64,000 nt of DNA from NCBI GenBank assembly GCA_021014325.1, contig CM037472.1:39952234-40016233 (forward strand). The letters are read 5' to 3'. The stretch is from Plazaster borealis (Eukaryota; Echinodermata; Asteroidea; Forcipulatida; Labidiasteridae). The notes beneath the pieces are model-generated. The model did not search any database and was not told where the DNA came from. It saw nothing but the letters and a program-made list of their open reading frames with translations. Shown piece by piece: positions 12,301 through 24,600 of this stretch. Positions within the stretch are counted from its first letter, which is position 1, and the number at the start of each line of letters is the position of its first letter. The translations under genes and the position numbers were made by a program.

Positions 12301-15300
12301 AGGGCTTCGAGACTTGTACCTTGGCTATTTGTTCTGAGGCTTTGCTGGTCTGAGGGGAGTCTATCCCAACACACATTGACATCATCATCTCATCCGTCAG
12401 ACTACTCTCAAATAGGTCCATGTTATCCCAGCCCTCTTGAATAGAGGATGAAGCGTTCATTGAGCTTGATACAGTGCGCTGAAGTTTATTGCTGATTGGA
12501 TTACAAGTTGTACTGAAAGGTTTTAGTGAGTTACTGCTTTTACTTGATGCATTTTCTGTTGATCTGAGTTGGGGGCAGCTGCTTGTATGTGGTTTGGCTA
12601 GGTTTGATTTGGCACTGCATCCATTATGCTGCCTTGTAACATCTAGATTAGCAGGCACACTCTTATGAGTTTTGTAACTCGGTGGGGCTTGGTTTTGTTC
12701 TAATCGAGTCTCTTGAGCTGGTGGTGGTGGCTTTACTGTTACAGGTTTCTCCAGTGGAACCTGTTTCTTTCCTTGATTTGGACATGTATCTTTGACAACA
12801 TTCATTGCATTCAACCTTGATCTTTTGCAATGCTGTATTTGGCTTGCAGCCGTACTTTTGTTGGAAATTGTAGGACGGGGTACAGTTCCAGGGAAGGTTT
12901 GTGATTTCTGCTGTCCATTATTATTGTCACTTTCAGTCCACATTTTGTTTGTCACACAAAAATTAAGTGGTTGTCTAAGAGAATTGGCAGAATGATTTGG
13001 TGGATTGTTTTGAGATGTTTTCTTTTTGGAGATGTCACCGTTTTGGCTTCTGGATGCTTCCATAGCCTCAGTTTGGGTCAACTGCTCAAGCACAGCCTCA
13101 TCCTCAAAATAGCTGTCGTCATCCCACATGAGGTCAACATTGGAGGTCAATGACTGACCAATGACTGGAGAGCTTTTTCCTACCCGAGAAGGGACCAATG
13201 GTTGAACACTGTCTGTCTGATCAGCAGTAGACTGACTGGTAGGTAGTTGATTACTTGCAACCTGTCTGATGTTTACTCGATTACCAACCAATCGAGTTGG
13301 GTCTGTTTGTAGACATGGAGGCTGAGTTGCAAGTATGAGTTCTGATTCTGGTTCTTGCCTTGCATGGGTAGAGGGTGAATCTTTCTTGAGTAGCTCGCCA
13401 TGAACAGTATCTGTTAATCTGAAATCATGGAACACACAAACTTTCAAATAATGGGGTTGATTTATACAACATACAAAAGTACTGTGTCAGTAAGATGAGT
13501 GATGATGTTATGGAGCTTAAAACCGCTTGAAAGCATAGAAGTCTCGTGCGTATTCAAACATTTCCGGGACCACTTTGCTTTAACACATGAAGGAAACAAA
13601 CTCGCACACTTTAACGGTTCCCAATGTTCGAATACGCACGAGACTTGCACAATCTATGGGTGGACACTCAATAGTTAACTGAAATTGAACAGTAGCACCA
13701 TGTTGGATTCTGTTTAGGGTTGTACAGGCGGTAAAGATATGGCCAAATTACAAAACTGTTTGTAGTACACATTTCTTGATGAAACTTACTCTTTCATTCT
13801 GTTGAGTCTTGGTGGTGTAATGAAACCAGTTGCTAGTTCCTGATTCAGCCTAGTATTAGGACTCTGTGCTGTTTCATGTTTTGATGCCATATCAATAGCA
13901 TTAGCAATCTTTTGTAATTCATCTTGGATAAGAGATAACCTGCTGGATTTCTTCTTCTTGTGTGTTGGTTTCTTGGACGTAGAGCTGAGGAGGATATTCA
14001 AAATAATTGCACACAATCAGTTGGGGTTTGGGGAAAAGTGTTGTAAATACAAAAGTGTGTCCTTTAAACTATCAAACTTTCTCTTCAAAGTTGATATATA
14101 TTTTGTTTTGACCCTTACACCTATGTGTAATAAGCACTGTATACTTAGTGCCCCCTCCCCCCCAGGTCCTACATGAAAACAAATTCCACAGGCTACTGCT
14201 CCTAGGGTTGGATTTGAACCCATGACCTCCAGACGCTTAACTACTAAACCATCTTGCAGGCCTGGTGGCGAGAGGCAAGTACTAGCGATGGATATCGCAA
14301 ACAGTCCTTGATAACAATTAATAACATCATAATGCCCAAGTACAATCCTTCGTAATTATAGATTTGCCATTTCACTTAGTCACAGTTAAGTGAAATGAGG
14401 CTGTGGTTTTCAAAACATTCTCAAATTCATTGAACTCATGGGAGTCATTGTAGCCAAGTTTCCAAGGTGATAGAATTACCAGAATTAGTTGTTACCTTTC
14501 TTCCCCAAATGCCTTCTCTGATCCTCCAGCAGAGTTGAGTTCGTGTTGGTGCAGAGGACTGCGATGTGTCCACAGTCCAAGTAGAGGATAGTGGGCTGGA
14601 GAAGTCTCCTGAAGAAATGGAAATCAAGAAATGCAAGTAGGAAAAGTATCTGAGCTTGAAGGCACTAAACTTCCAACTGCTTAGTTTATAAATTGTTCAG
14701 TTTATACACCGTTCAAATTATACACTGCTCAGACAATGTATACACTGCTCAATATATACACTGTTCAGTGTATACACTGTTCAGTGTATACACTGTTCAG
14801 TGTATACACTGCTCAATGTATACATTGCTCAGTTTATACACTGTTCAGTTTATACATTGCTCAGTTTATACACTGCTCAATGTATACATTGCTCAGTTTA
14901 TACACTGTTCAGTTTATACATTGCTCAGTTTATACACTGTTCAATTTATACATTGCTCAGTTTATACACTGTTCAATTTATACACTGCTCAGTTTATACA
15001 TTGCTCAGTTTATACACTGCTCCGTTTATAGACTGTTCAGTTTATACACTGCTCAGTTTATACATTGCTCAGTTTACACACTGTTCAATTTATACATTGC
15101 TCAGTTTATACACTGCTCAGTTTATACATTGCTCAGTTTACACACTGTTAAATTTATACATTGCTCAGTTTATACACTGCTCAGTTTATACACTGCTCAG
15201 TTTATACACTGCTCAGTTTATACATTGCTCAGTTTACACACTGTTCAATTTATACATTGCTCAGTTTACACACTGTTCAATTTATACACTGCTCAAATTA

Positions 15301-18106
15301 TCCCTTTCAGCCCCAAGTTCTTTTGACATAAACAACCGCTGTGGCCAATGTTGTTTGACCACTCAAGCGTGAAGCACACATTCTCACACAACAGGAAGCT
15401 TGTGTTCAAAGATCGATTTTACAAACTCTATTATTACCTTGAAGATTTCATTTCAGAGCAGAATAAGTAATAACAATTGTCTTACTTATTAAATTTTCTT
15501 TCATATAATTAAAAAAAATCATTGAAATCAGCCAATAAATGTCCAAGTTCTTGGTCTTTGTTTCCCCAGTGTGTTCTGTAAACCCAAACACTTTTTTGCA
15601 CACAACCATATGGCACTCCGTAGGTGTTTGTCATTTCGGATCTTTCCACTCCAATTTGAAGTGATTGCATAATAGCACCCCTTTTATATTTTACCATCAT
15701 TGGAAAGATCCGATCTTTCTCTTTTCAATGATGGTAAGCTTTGGTATGGAGGGTGAACATGGACAAAACTACAGCTTTTTAAACAAATGGCCTTTGTGCT
15801 CAGTTTTGAGTGCTTTATTGTGTGTTATCTTGGGCAACTAAAGTCTCCATTGGGGCTCAAGCAGGGTATAGTGTACAGTCGACTAAAGTCGCCATTGGGG
15901 CTGAAAGGGTTGAAAATAAATTGTTCAGTTTATACACCGCTCTTTCTCTCCTTCTTATGTCTTTGCAGAAACAAAATTCAGTCATAATTAGACAAAAAGA
16001 AAAATTGGAAGTCCTCAAGAATTAAGTTTTGATTTCACTCTTTGATCTGTTGATACAGTATCTGAAACAATGAATCCAAACTTGTGTTTAAACTTACTGC
16101 TTGGCTGTTAACACACTTAATCATCTCTGATATCTCTCCGGTCTTGCTTCGTCCATTTCGACCTGTGTGAAAAAGACACACACATCAAAGACATGTTAGA
16201 ACCAAAATAATGATGTGTACCAATAGCAACAGGTGCATTATGTTGATTGAAAACACTTAGCGTTTGATTTGTTAACAAGTATCTGATCATTACAATTCAA
16301 TTGTCATTTTAATCATTTCCTAGAGTCATCATTATCAATGTTATTATCTTCTTCATCTTTATCTTCAAAATAATTTGACAATTGAGTCGTACCACTTCTT
16401 CTCATGAGATGAGCTGTGGGTGAATTAGCATCCCAGATGATCTCCGTTTCAGAATCACTACGAGAGGTATTAAGTCTCTTCCTGGATGACCGGGGGGTGC
16501 TACATATTGGTGAACGCCCTGGGAAAAAGAACAAAGGTAGACAATGCTGGTTAAACTACCCATTAAAATCATGAAAATCTCGTCCCCCTCATTGAAATCT
16601 CAGGCAAAACCTGTTGAGAATTTTGATAAGAGGTAGTGAAGTTTTATCTTTACCTGTGAGTAGTTTTGAGCCATATCCTGGGCTTGTATAAGAGCTGGAT
16701 ACATCATTATTTGTACTGGAAGCCTCTTGTCTTGAAGTTCTCAACCTAAAACCATAAGAATGAACAATTAGAACTGCTATATAAACTGTATCCCTCTTGT
16801 AAAGTGGTTGTTAGAATGAAGAAAGGAACAAATGGGAGAAATAAATGTATTGTTTACAGTAGGTTTTTACGTCAGGATAAATTGAACAATATTTATGAAA
16901 GCATTGTACTGCAACAGCTTACAAGTATTGTTTGATCTCCCAAACTATAGAATGTACTACAATGTACACTAACTGCTCCAAGGGACTAATATGTGCTGTC
17001 TTCACTCAATAGGCACTATTCCATACATTGCACATAGCACATAGGCATCTTGATGTTGATGCAACAAAATGCCAGCGTGACATGGAGAAAAAGTGCCTAC
17101 TTGCAACGAGTACACAAACATAATTGCATAACTTGCATCCAAGTAATAGTGAAACACCTGTGTGAAATTGACAATGCTGTGGAGTTTCTGTGGTAAAAAA
17201 ATAAACCACCTTCATAGAGACTTTGAACCCTAAATTACAGTGATCCATGCAATGCAAGTCTGACTTATCACATTTCATTGAACTTTGTCATTTAACTCTA
17301 ACTTCTTTGACATAGAGTGATTTACTAGGATCCTTCCTCACTCTATCAAAAGCAAAATTGTTGGACTCTGATTATGGTGGTATGCCTGATCCCATGTAAA
17401 GCATAATCAGTTTACTAGTGCAGTCCTCAGTCCAACACCATTCAGTAACTCAACACCCAAACTGTTGGACTCTGATTATGGTGGTGTGCCTGATCCCATG
17501 TAAAGCATAATCAGTTTACTAGTGCAGTCCTCAGTCCAACACCATTCAGTAACTCAACACCCAAACTGTTGGACTCTGATTATGGTGGTATGCCTGATCC
17601 CATGTAAAGCATAATCAGTTTAATAGTGCAGTCCTCAGTCCAACACCATTCAGTAACTCAACACCCAAACTGTTGGACTCTGATTATGGTGGTGTGCCTG
17701 ATCCCATGTAAAGCATAATCAGTTTAATAGTGCAGTCCTCAGTCCAACACCATTCAGTAACTCAACACCCAAACTGTTGGACTCTGATTATGGTGGTGTG
17801 CCTGATCCCATGTAAAGCATAATCAGTTTAATAGTGCAGTCCTCAGTCCCACACCATTCAGTAACTTAATAACCAAACCGTTGGACTCTGATTATTGTGG
17901 TATGCCTGATCCCATGTATAAAAAGCATGATTAGTTTATTAGCGCAGTCGTCCAACGGAAATCCAAAATCATACAAATTTTATAAAGGATGTTATTAGAA
18001 GTTACCGTGAAGAAACTCTCAATTTCTTAGCTGAGCCTAGCTGGTGATCTGTCCTTGGGAGTCCACTGAATATACCATCTTGCTTCTCTCTCTGCCTCTT
18101 ACTCAT
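9293..18106 (-). CDS. ETAA1: ETAA1-like ATR activator, complete eight-exon gene
   Basis: ETAA1 binds RPA on single-stranded DNA at stalled forks and activates the ATR kinase in the nucleus. Coding exons, in transcript order: 18106-18006, 16745-16654, 16518-16393, 16162-16098, 14608-14496, 13984-13790, 13418-11347, 9408-9293. All have AG/GT borders and matching phases. They total 2880 bases, or 959 residues (human about 926, from memory). What I recognise: the ATR-activation region EIIWDANSPT with Trp at residue 93, then GEISEMIKCVN; PLLGLW near 137-141; an acidic RPA-binding-like motif MWDDDSYFEDEAVLEQL near 328; and a C-terminal helix TEIERKRQQAMARLQQ (931-946) like the RPA32-binding motif of ETAA1 and SMARCAL1. 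Much of the rest is low-complexity Ser/Thr/Gln. A likely 5' UTR exon lies upstream: its donor is at 19426 and the coding exon's acceptor follows 18129. The first ATG is MSKRQREKQDG. Confidence 0.9.
11886..12322 (-). repeat. 54-bp in-frame tandem repeat in ETAA1
   Basis: Eight units of 54 bases encode VQVSKPSMSTRTTTAQSV with few changes (S/F, M/I, R/K). The phase word AGACTGGGC recurs every 54 bases from 11891 to 12269. The unit is a multiple of three, so copy number can vary without breaking the ETAA1 frame. Open frames also run in the other reading frames here, which is expected of such a repeat. Confidence 0.9.
13535..13657. mobile_element. Short inverted-repeat MITE in an ETAA1 intron
   Basis: Bounded by ATAGAAGTCTCGTGCGTATT and the inverse complement, ending AATACGCACGAGACTTGCAC then AATCTAT. 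A second, smaller copy with the same ends lies at 41062-41138. No coding capacity. Confidence 0.7.
14170..14275 (-). mobile_element. tRNA-like SINE head, minus strand
   Basis: On the minus strand an A box-like TGGTTTAGTAGTTAAGCG is followed by a B box GGGTTCAAATCC. The anticodon arm is too short for a working tRNA. It sits in an ETAA1 intron. Confidence 0.4.
14690..15300. repeat. 16-bp minisatellite in an ETAA1 intron
   Basis: Nearly 40 units alternate between CAGTTTATACACTGCT- and CAGTTTATACATTGCT-type sequence, with TT/GT and CT/TT variants. The array opens long frames on the plus strand because the unit lacks stops, but it lies inside the intron between ETAA1 exons 14496-14608 and 16098-16162. 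One isolated unit recurs at about 15922-15944. Confidence 0.9.
17360..17956. repeat. 104-bp tandem array of a small inverted-repeat element
   Basis: Five to six units with period 104; GTTGGACTCTGATTAT recurs at 17360, 17464, 17568 and onward. Each unit starts GTTGGACT and carries the inverse GTCCAAC near its end, with inner CTGATTATG/CATAATCAG arms, so the unit is a MITE-like palindrome plus a spacer of about 27 bases. It lies in the intron between ETAA1 coding exons 1 and 2. A solo copy is at 27543-27617. Confidence 0.85.
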
Positions 18107-18129
18107 GACTTACATGTGAAGCTTATGGT

Positions 18130-19745
18130 CTACAGCAGGAAGACTATGCTATTGGCAAAGTGGATAAAAATTACATACATGAATACATTTGAAGAATGTT
18201 GATCACTTTGGCACTTAAACCAGTAGACCCGACACCAGTAAACTCAGCACTAACAAACTTGGCACATACACAAATTTGACATCAAGTCCAAAACCTATGA
18301 TGGTAAATAAAAAATTTACAAAATTTACAGCAATTTAACTGCCGTACTTATTGCATGAGCTTCAGGACATTTTCTACTTACGAGTCTCAGTAAATGCATT
18401 AATTATCTCTCAGAGGTGACAATATGATGTAGGAGAAAATAAAAATTGATAAAAAATTTATTCTTACTTGAACAAAATTTGGGTTGTCTGGGTGGAGCTT
18501 GGATTTTGAAGTTAACTTATGCTTGTACTCGATATTAGATTTGGTTGTCGGGTGATGTATTTTATATATTTTGCTGAAAGGAGTATCAAATAAAATCTTC
18601 TCCTGTTGTTCACGTGGTGCAGTTCACTAGTGATTTATTTTGTTCAGTTCAGGGATATAAAAAGAGCTTTGGAGATTGTAATAAAATGTCAAGATATTTG
18701 AGATGCTCAATTAGGCCCATCATCGTAATCAAGAAGGTGTAAATTTGATTCAGGATCATTTGTTGTTTTTGATTTACTGAGGTGCCAAGTTTAAAGACCT
18801 CCAGCTACCACTGTGACTGTACAGTACCCCGGCCCAGTGGTGGCAGTGCACAACCCAGCAGGGCCAGCTGCCGAACTGGTTCCTCATTTGTTAAGTTAAA
18901 TATATCTAGTAGCCTAAGTCTAGTGTAGACTACAATACACAATCATCAATGTACTGTGCGAGTACACAAATCTGTAAATGCATTCTTTCTAGAAAAAAGG
19001 AAATCATTACACCACAGACCATAGAGAAAGGCCAGACAGACAGACAGACAACAGTGGATAGGTACGGATAGAAAAGATGGCAATTCTGGAAACTTTTGTT
19101 TGACATTTGAAATTGTAGATTTGCATTTAAATTTAGGCCTATGTAAAGGTAATTGGGTAAATGGAAAGAAGGTTGTTCTGTGTAGACTTGACTAGAGAAG
19201 TCAGTGAACGAAGTCAGTGTCATGTGCCATGGTACTATTGGGTGTAGAACAGTAGAACTTAGAAGTAGAAGTTAGAACTCGCAAGAAATTTGATCATAGG
19301 ACATGTAGGATGATTGATTAGGACAGGTAAAACGAAATTTCTGGGCGAAATCGTCCCCTGAACATGTTAATTGTTATTGTTTCCTATAAAATCTACAACC
19401 CATATGGGTAAATGAACAAGGCTTACCTTGGAAGATCAATGTTTAAAATGAAGAAATACTTGAAAAGATTCCATGACAAGTAAGCAAGTAGATTTTGCTA
19501 ACGTCTGACTCTGAGGAGCGTATGATTTTTAAAGTCTACGTGTATCCAAAAATGCCGCCTATGTATACAGAGCGCCCTCAAACGGTGATTTTTAGGCTGG
19601 GTATCCGATTCCCAAAAATACACACGTACCTATTGAATAGGTATTCTAACCAGAACTTCATATTTTTCCCCAGACGTTTAAAAGGCAAAATACATGTTAT
19701 ATATTAAGGTTACCCGACTATTTGCCTTTCCATGCGTTTGGCGCT
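18130..19745. promoter_or_regulatory. Probable shared upstream region of ETAA1 and the THAP-PHD gene
   Basis: The two genes diverge across this interval. On the minus strand a strong donor (CTTCCAAG then GTAAGC, GT at 19426-19425) and an acceptor (CTGCTGTAG, exon from 18129) suggest a non-coding ETAA1 first exon at or above 19427. On the plus strand a candidate first exon of the next gene begins at or before 19746. A bidirectional promoter at about 19.5-19.75 kb would follow, but I see no unambiguous core promoter motif. A short GACA microsatellite lies near 19033. Confidence 0.35.
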
Positions 19746-19840
19746 ATGCTGAAAATAAAACATGTAATTCTCAGTGGTCTCTCTGCTGCAGTGCTGGTTG
19801 TCGGGTTGATCGACTTTATCATACGGCGACAGTTTAGAAA
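19746..19840 (+). other. Candidate first exon with a short upstream reading frame
   Basis: An ATG at 19746 opens 31 codons encoding a hydrophobic stretch (LSGLSAAVLVVGLIDFII) followed by RRQFRK. They end at a consensus donor (AGAAA then GTAAGC). If spliced to the acceptor before 21607, the frame runs about 23 more codons and stops inside the next exon, out of frame with the THAP protein. It would then be an upstream ORF in the 5' UTR. It could also belong to another small transcript. Confidence 0.3.
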
Positions 19841-21617
19841 GTAAGCTATAAACTTGTGTCAGTGCACAGTAAGTTTGTTCAAAACGTATTTCTGATTAAT
19901 TTTGGACTTTTAAGGTAACTTTTGCCACCAATTGAGTGGGTATATTGTTGGTTGATGTTATTGCCAATTTGTAGTTCATCAAACCATCGTTTGGTGATGT
20001 GTTAGGAATTGATCAGTGATAGATAACATTTGCATACTGGTACCCGCGTTGAATGACGTCATTCATGCTGATATTGTGAATAGTCACACTGTTAAAAAAA
20101 GTCCTGTAGCTGGCTGAACTATGGTAAGGGACCAACGGCAGCCATGTTGAACATTATACAAATCTTAATCAAAATGTATTTCTCAGTAACTTTTTTTCGA
20201 TAGAGAAACGTCATACTTGGAAAATTCTTGATGATTTTCCGTATTTAAACATTTGGTTAACGCGTGTGAAAGAAAACCTATATAGGATTGTTTTTTAAGC
20301 AAACGAACGATTTGTTCAACCCATTTTGAACGTGAAAGTTGTATTTTCATGACGTCAATTTTCTGAACAATACAATGCAATTACAAAAAAAACTAAACAC
20401 TACTACTACTACATGTTGGCATCACAAATTAATTTTTCGTTATCACGTAAGGTTGTAAAATTGTATGTTTCTGTACACGGCAGGTGTAGGAAAGAGAAAA
20501 GGGGAAATGGTGGAAATTTCCATATCCCACTGCCAGTGATCTTTTATTGGACTTTAGTTCACTTTTTTTGATAGTCCTCTTGAGGAATTGGTAGCTAAAA
20601 CGCTAATAATTATTAACCTTTAAAGGAAAAGTCAAGCTATATTTTATCGCGCAGCCGGAACTTTCTTGCACTCATGCCCATACTCCATAGGAACTAAAAT
20701 TGTGTTTAGCAAGTAGTGTTGTCAAGACATGGCTGATTTTGTATGATTTTGACCTATTTTAATAATTCAAATTGTCTGTTCCTCCCTGTCTACATTCTGT
20801 CAACCTTTCTGGCAGGTAAGGACATAATTTTACCTGCTGAATGTGGATAGACTCTTAGGAGGAATGAATGACTTAAATTTATTAAAACTAAAGTTTCTAA
20901 AGTGACATGTCACTCTCTTGCAATTGGGAAAAAGTAAAAGCAAATGTTCAGTGAGTTCAACAGTACATGTATATTGAATTTCACTCATCATAAACAAAAG
21001 AAAGAATTTCTTAGTTTTTGAATCCACAATTTTTTGATGTAACACTTGTGATGGCTGTTGGACATCTTGGAAGAAGCAACTAAAGCCTAAATGCAAGAGG
21101 GCGGTATTGTCGGAGGTGAGTGACATGATATACTAAAGTTCATTGCACTTAAATTTAAAACAAAAAGTGAGAGTGTATTTGTAGTACATGTTCAGCCTCA
21201 CGCATGGCCTCATGTTAAGATGTAGTTTGTGTATGTGAAATGTAATTGGTGTATACTGTAATATTTCAAGCTTTCAACGCATTTCATAGTAATTTATATT
21301 TTATTTATGTATTTATTTATTTATTTTTCAATTTACAGAAATAGTAACACTTTCACTAAGTTACTGTAATTCATCACCACAGGAACCCTTAACCTAAGTC
21401 TTCAATAATTCATTGTATGATTTAGCTTGAAATCAATGAATGTGGGACAATTTTGGTCATAGCAATGTGATAACCTGCACACTTATTAGTGACTACTGTT
21501 TTCAAACTAAGTTCAATTGAAACTTGTTGAACTTAAAATTTACTTATTTGATATTGTGTGATTGTTTCTTGTTTGCAATAAATTAACTTTGTTGTTTGTT
21601 TGACAGGACACTGAACC

Positions 21618-24600
21618 ATGATGGAAATGTCAAGTACTGGTGCCCTCTCCATCTGCATAGGGGGAGTCGGTGCATGCAAATGTGAAGTACCTTCATGCAT
21701 ATGCAACAAATCAACTACCATTCCAAATCAGCTCTGTGAGTTACATCAGTGTAATATTGGACACCTCGACTGTGATTGTATGCCCCCACCTGCATTTTTC
21801 ATCTTCCCAAGCAATCAAGAGGCTCAGGCAAGGTGGATTTCTCTGATCAATAGGGAGGATCTCCTCATCAATGGCTCATTGTTCAATGCCAAGGACAGAC
21901 ATCACGTCTGTTGGCGACATTTTCCAGATGGGAAGCCCACAAACGCAAACCCAGACCCGGTTCAAAATCTTATCAATGGAAGTCCCAGTCACAATGCAGA
22001 TTCTGATCAGGAAGACATATTGGACACGTCAACTGAATTGGAAAAGGACAACATCTTAAACTCTTCTTCATTGAACTTTTCATCGGATTCTGTAAAGAAC
22101 GACAAATTAAATATGACTGCTGATTCTGAAAAGAACAGCACACTTAACAGACCTGTTAGAAAAGAGAACACACCAAAAGCCTCTCCTGATTCTGAAAGAG
22201 ACACTGCAAATGTGTCTGACAACACACAGAATTTATCAGCTGAATCGGAAAAAGACAACACACTGAACACGTCTGCTGACTCGGAAAAAGACAACACACC
22301 TAGCATATCTGCCGACTCGGAAAGGAACGACACATTGAACATGTCTGCTGACTCAGAAAAAGACAACACACTGAACATGTCTGCTGACCCAGAAAAAGAC
22401 AATACACTGAACATGTCTGCTGACCCAGAAAAAGACAATACGCTGAACATGTCTGCAGAATCAGAAAAAGACAATACACTAAACATGTCTGCTGACTCAG
22501 AAAGGGACGACACATTGAACATGTCTGCTAACTCAGAAAAAGACAACACACTGAACATGTCTGCTGACTCAGAAAATGAAAATACACCTAACATGTCTGC
22601 TGACTCAGAAAGGGACGACACATTGAACATGTCTGCTAACTCAGAAAAAGACAACACACCTAACATGTCTGCTGACTCGGAAAGGGACAACACGCTGAAC
22701 ATGTCTGCTGACTCAGAAAGGGATGACACATTAAACATGTCTGCTGACTCAGAAAGGGACAACATATCCAAAGCTCTTTTTGGAAAAGCATCACCTTCAA
22801 ATAATACCACACCACCTTCTGAAAAGAGACAACGGAAAGCGAGAAACAGTAGGAGCAAGTTAGTGAAAGTTTCATCGTGTGAGGCTGAATCGATTCAGGC
22901 TGAATCGAGTGAAGCAGATTCTAGTTCGGACTCAGATGACAGAGTTTATTGCAAATGTGGCAAACCAAACACTGATAAGATGATTGGATGTGATGGCAAG
23001 AACTGTGCATTTGAGTGGTTCCACTTCAAATGTATTGGAATCAAGAACCGTAAGCAGGTGCCACGTGGGAAGTGGCACTGTGATGATTGTAGCAAGGAGG
23101 TGAAAGGTGAGTGTTCCATATCTTCCAAGTACCTTCTATTGGTCTTGGTGATTTCAGTCTTCATTGAGGCTTAGCATGGGGCCAAGCACATCGGTTTTTT
23201 GGTGTGCAATTTCTGAAGATGAATTTCTGAAGAGCACGGAGCATAGGCTCACTACTATTTTAAACATAAAGACCCATCTCACCCCTATTTTTGTCAGAAC
23301 CACCATTTTCGAGAAGAGATTTTTATTATGGTAGTCCCCTTTCTTCACATCAAACACCAAGCGGAGAAGAGAGCTTCAAGTTAAGAATGTATTTATTTTA
23401 GTGTGTGTCTTTAACACTCATTTTAAAGAATGGTTTGATATTTGCAACAGTTAAACACAAAGTGGTGGTACAGTGTATGTGTACATATGTACAAATGTAA
23501 CAGTGGGGTTGAAGTGGATTTGGATGATTACTATAAGCAGTGTTTCATACAACTAAAATTCCCTACCATTGGAGTCTTTCTCATCCAGCCATTCATCTCT
23601 TTGAAATAAAAACTTATGAGGTACACTTTTTAATGCATAATAAATTAATTACCTTATTTAATCTTCTAATTGTAGGTACTCAGAAAAAGGCGATGGAATT
23701 GAAGTTAAAGCTCAAGCAAATCTGCAAGGACATCATGACTAAGAAAACCACCCTTCAGTCAGCCTCAGAGACCCATGGTGTCTCCAAAGCAGAGATCACC
23801 AAACAACTTTATTCTGAGCCCATCTTGACAACGCAGGAGGAAGAGAGACTGGTTGGGCTGGCGGTCAGTATGGCCAAGCAGGGGCGAGGTGTTCTGGTCA
23901 AGCGAAGCATCCTCAACAATGTGGAAGTCCTTCTAGATGTAGAAGAAAAGATGGGAATCAAGCGACTGCACCCATTTGAGAAGAATCGTCCTGAGGATGA
24001 GTGGTGGTATGCTTTCTGTAAACGTCATCCGCAGATAAAGAAGATGAATCTTCACAAACTCCCTAAAATGACCCTCCTTAGTAAGATGAAGATGCTCAAG
24101 CAAAACACAAACTCTGCACCTTTAAAAATGAAGGAAAAAGAAAATACAAAGAATGTTCCTCTTGCAAGCGAGCAGTCTCACATACCAATGAACTCAAAAT
24201 TAAAGCGTGCCATCTCCCCGCAAACCAATGGTATGGACCACGACAAGGAAGACCAGAAAAATGACTTCAAAAAACTTAAGTGTAGTCCAGATGCCACTCA
24301 TCATGAGAAACTATTGGATAATGATAACTTTGAACCGAATGCTCTTCACTGTTTAGAGGCAGTCCTGACTAAGAAACAGAAGCACCTTTTCAAGTACAGG
24401 TTCAAGAATGGTATTGAACAAGATGATGATGATGTGGTATATTCAGCATGGAGGGCTCTCAAGTGTCTGTATTATGGTGCCCGAGAGGCAAAACAAGGTT
24501 AGATACATATTGTTAATTCTTCTTTATCTAAAGAATCCTTGGAAACAACAATGCAGAACAACAACATTCTGTGATACTGAGAATTCAAAAATTGTCAGCA

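Noticed and set aside
11886..12322. Possible CRISPR array (regular repeats)
   Set aside because: Units are contiguous with no unique spacers, and the DNA is clearly animal. The same applies to the 20-, 21-, 27-, 104- and 110-bp arrays.
11838..12374. Alternative frames of 156-178 codons over the ETAA1 repeat
   Set aside because: Shadow frames of a 54-bp repeat; the ETAA1 frame is supported by exon phases and flanking motifs.
14693..15372. Cys/His-rich repeated open frames that might look like a zinc-binding protein
   Set aside because: Three overlapping frames all arise from the 16-bp intronic minisatellite inside ETAA1.
22007..22858. Antisense 283-codon frame
   Set aside because: Mirror of the 36-bp coding repeat in the THAP-PHD gene.
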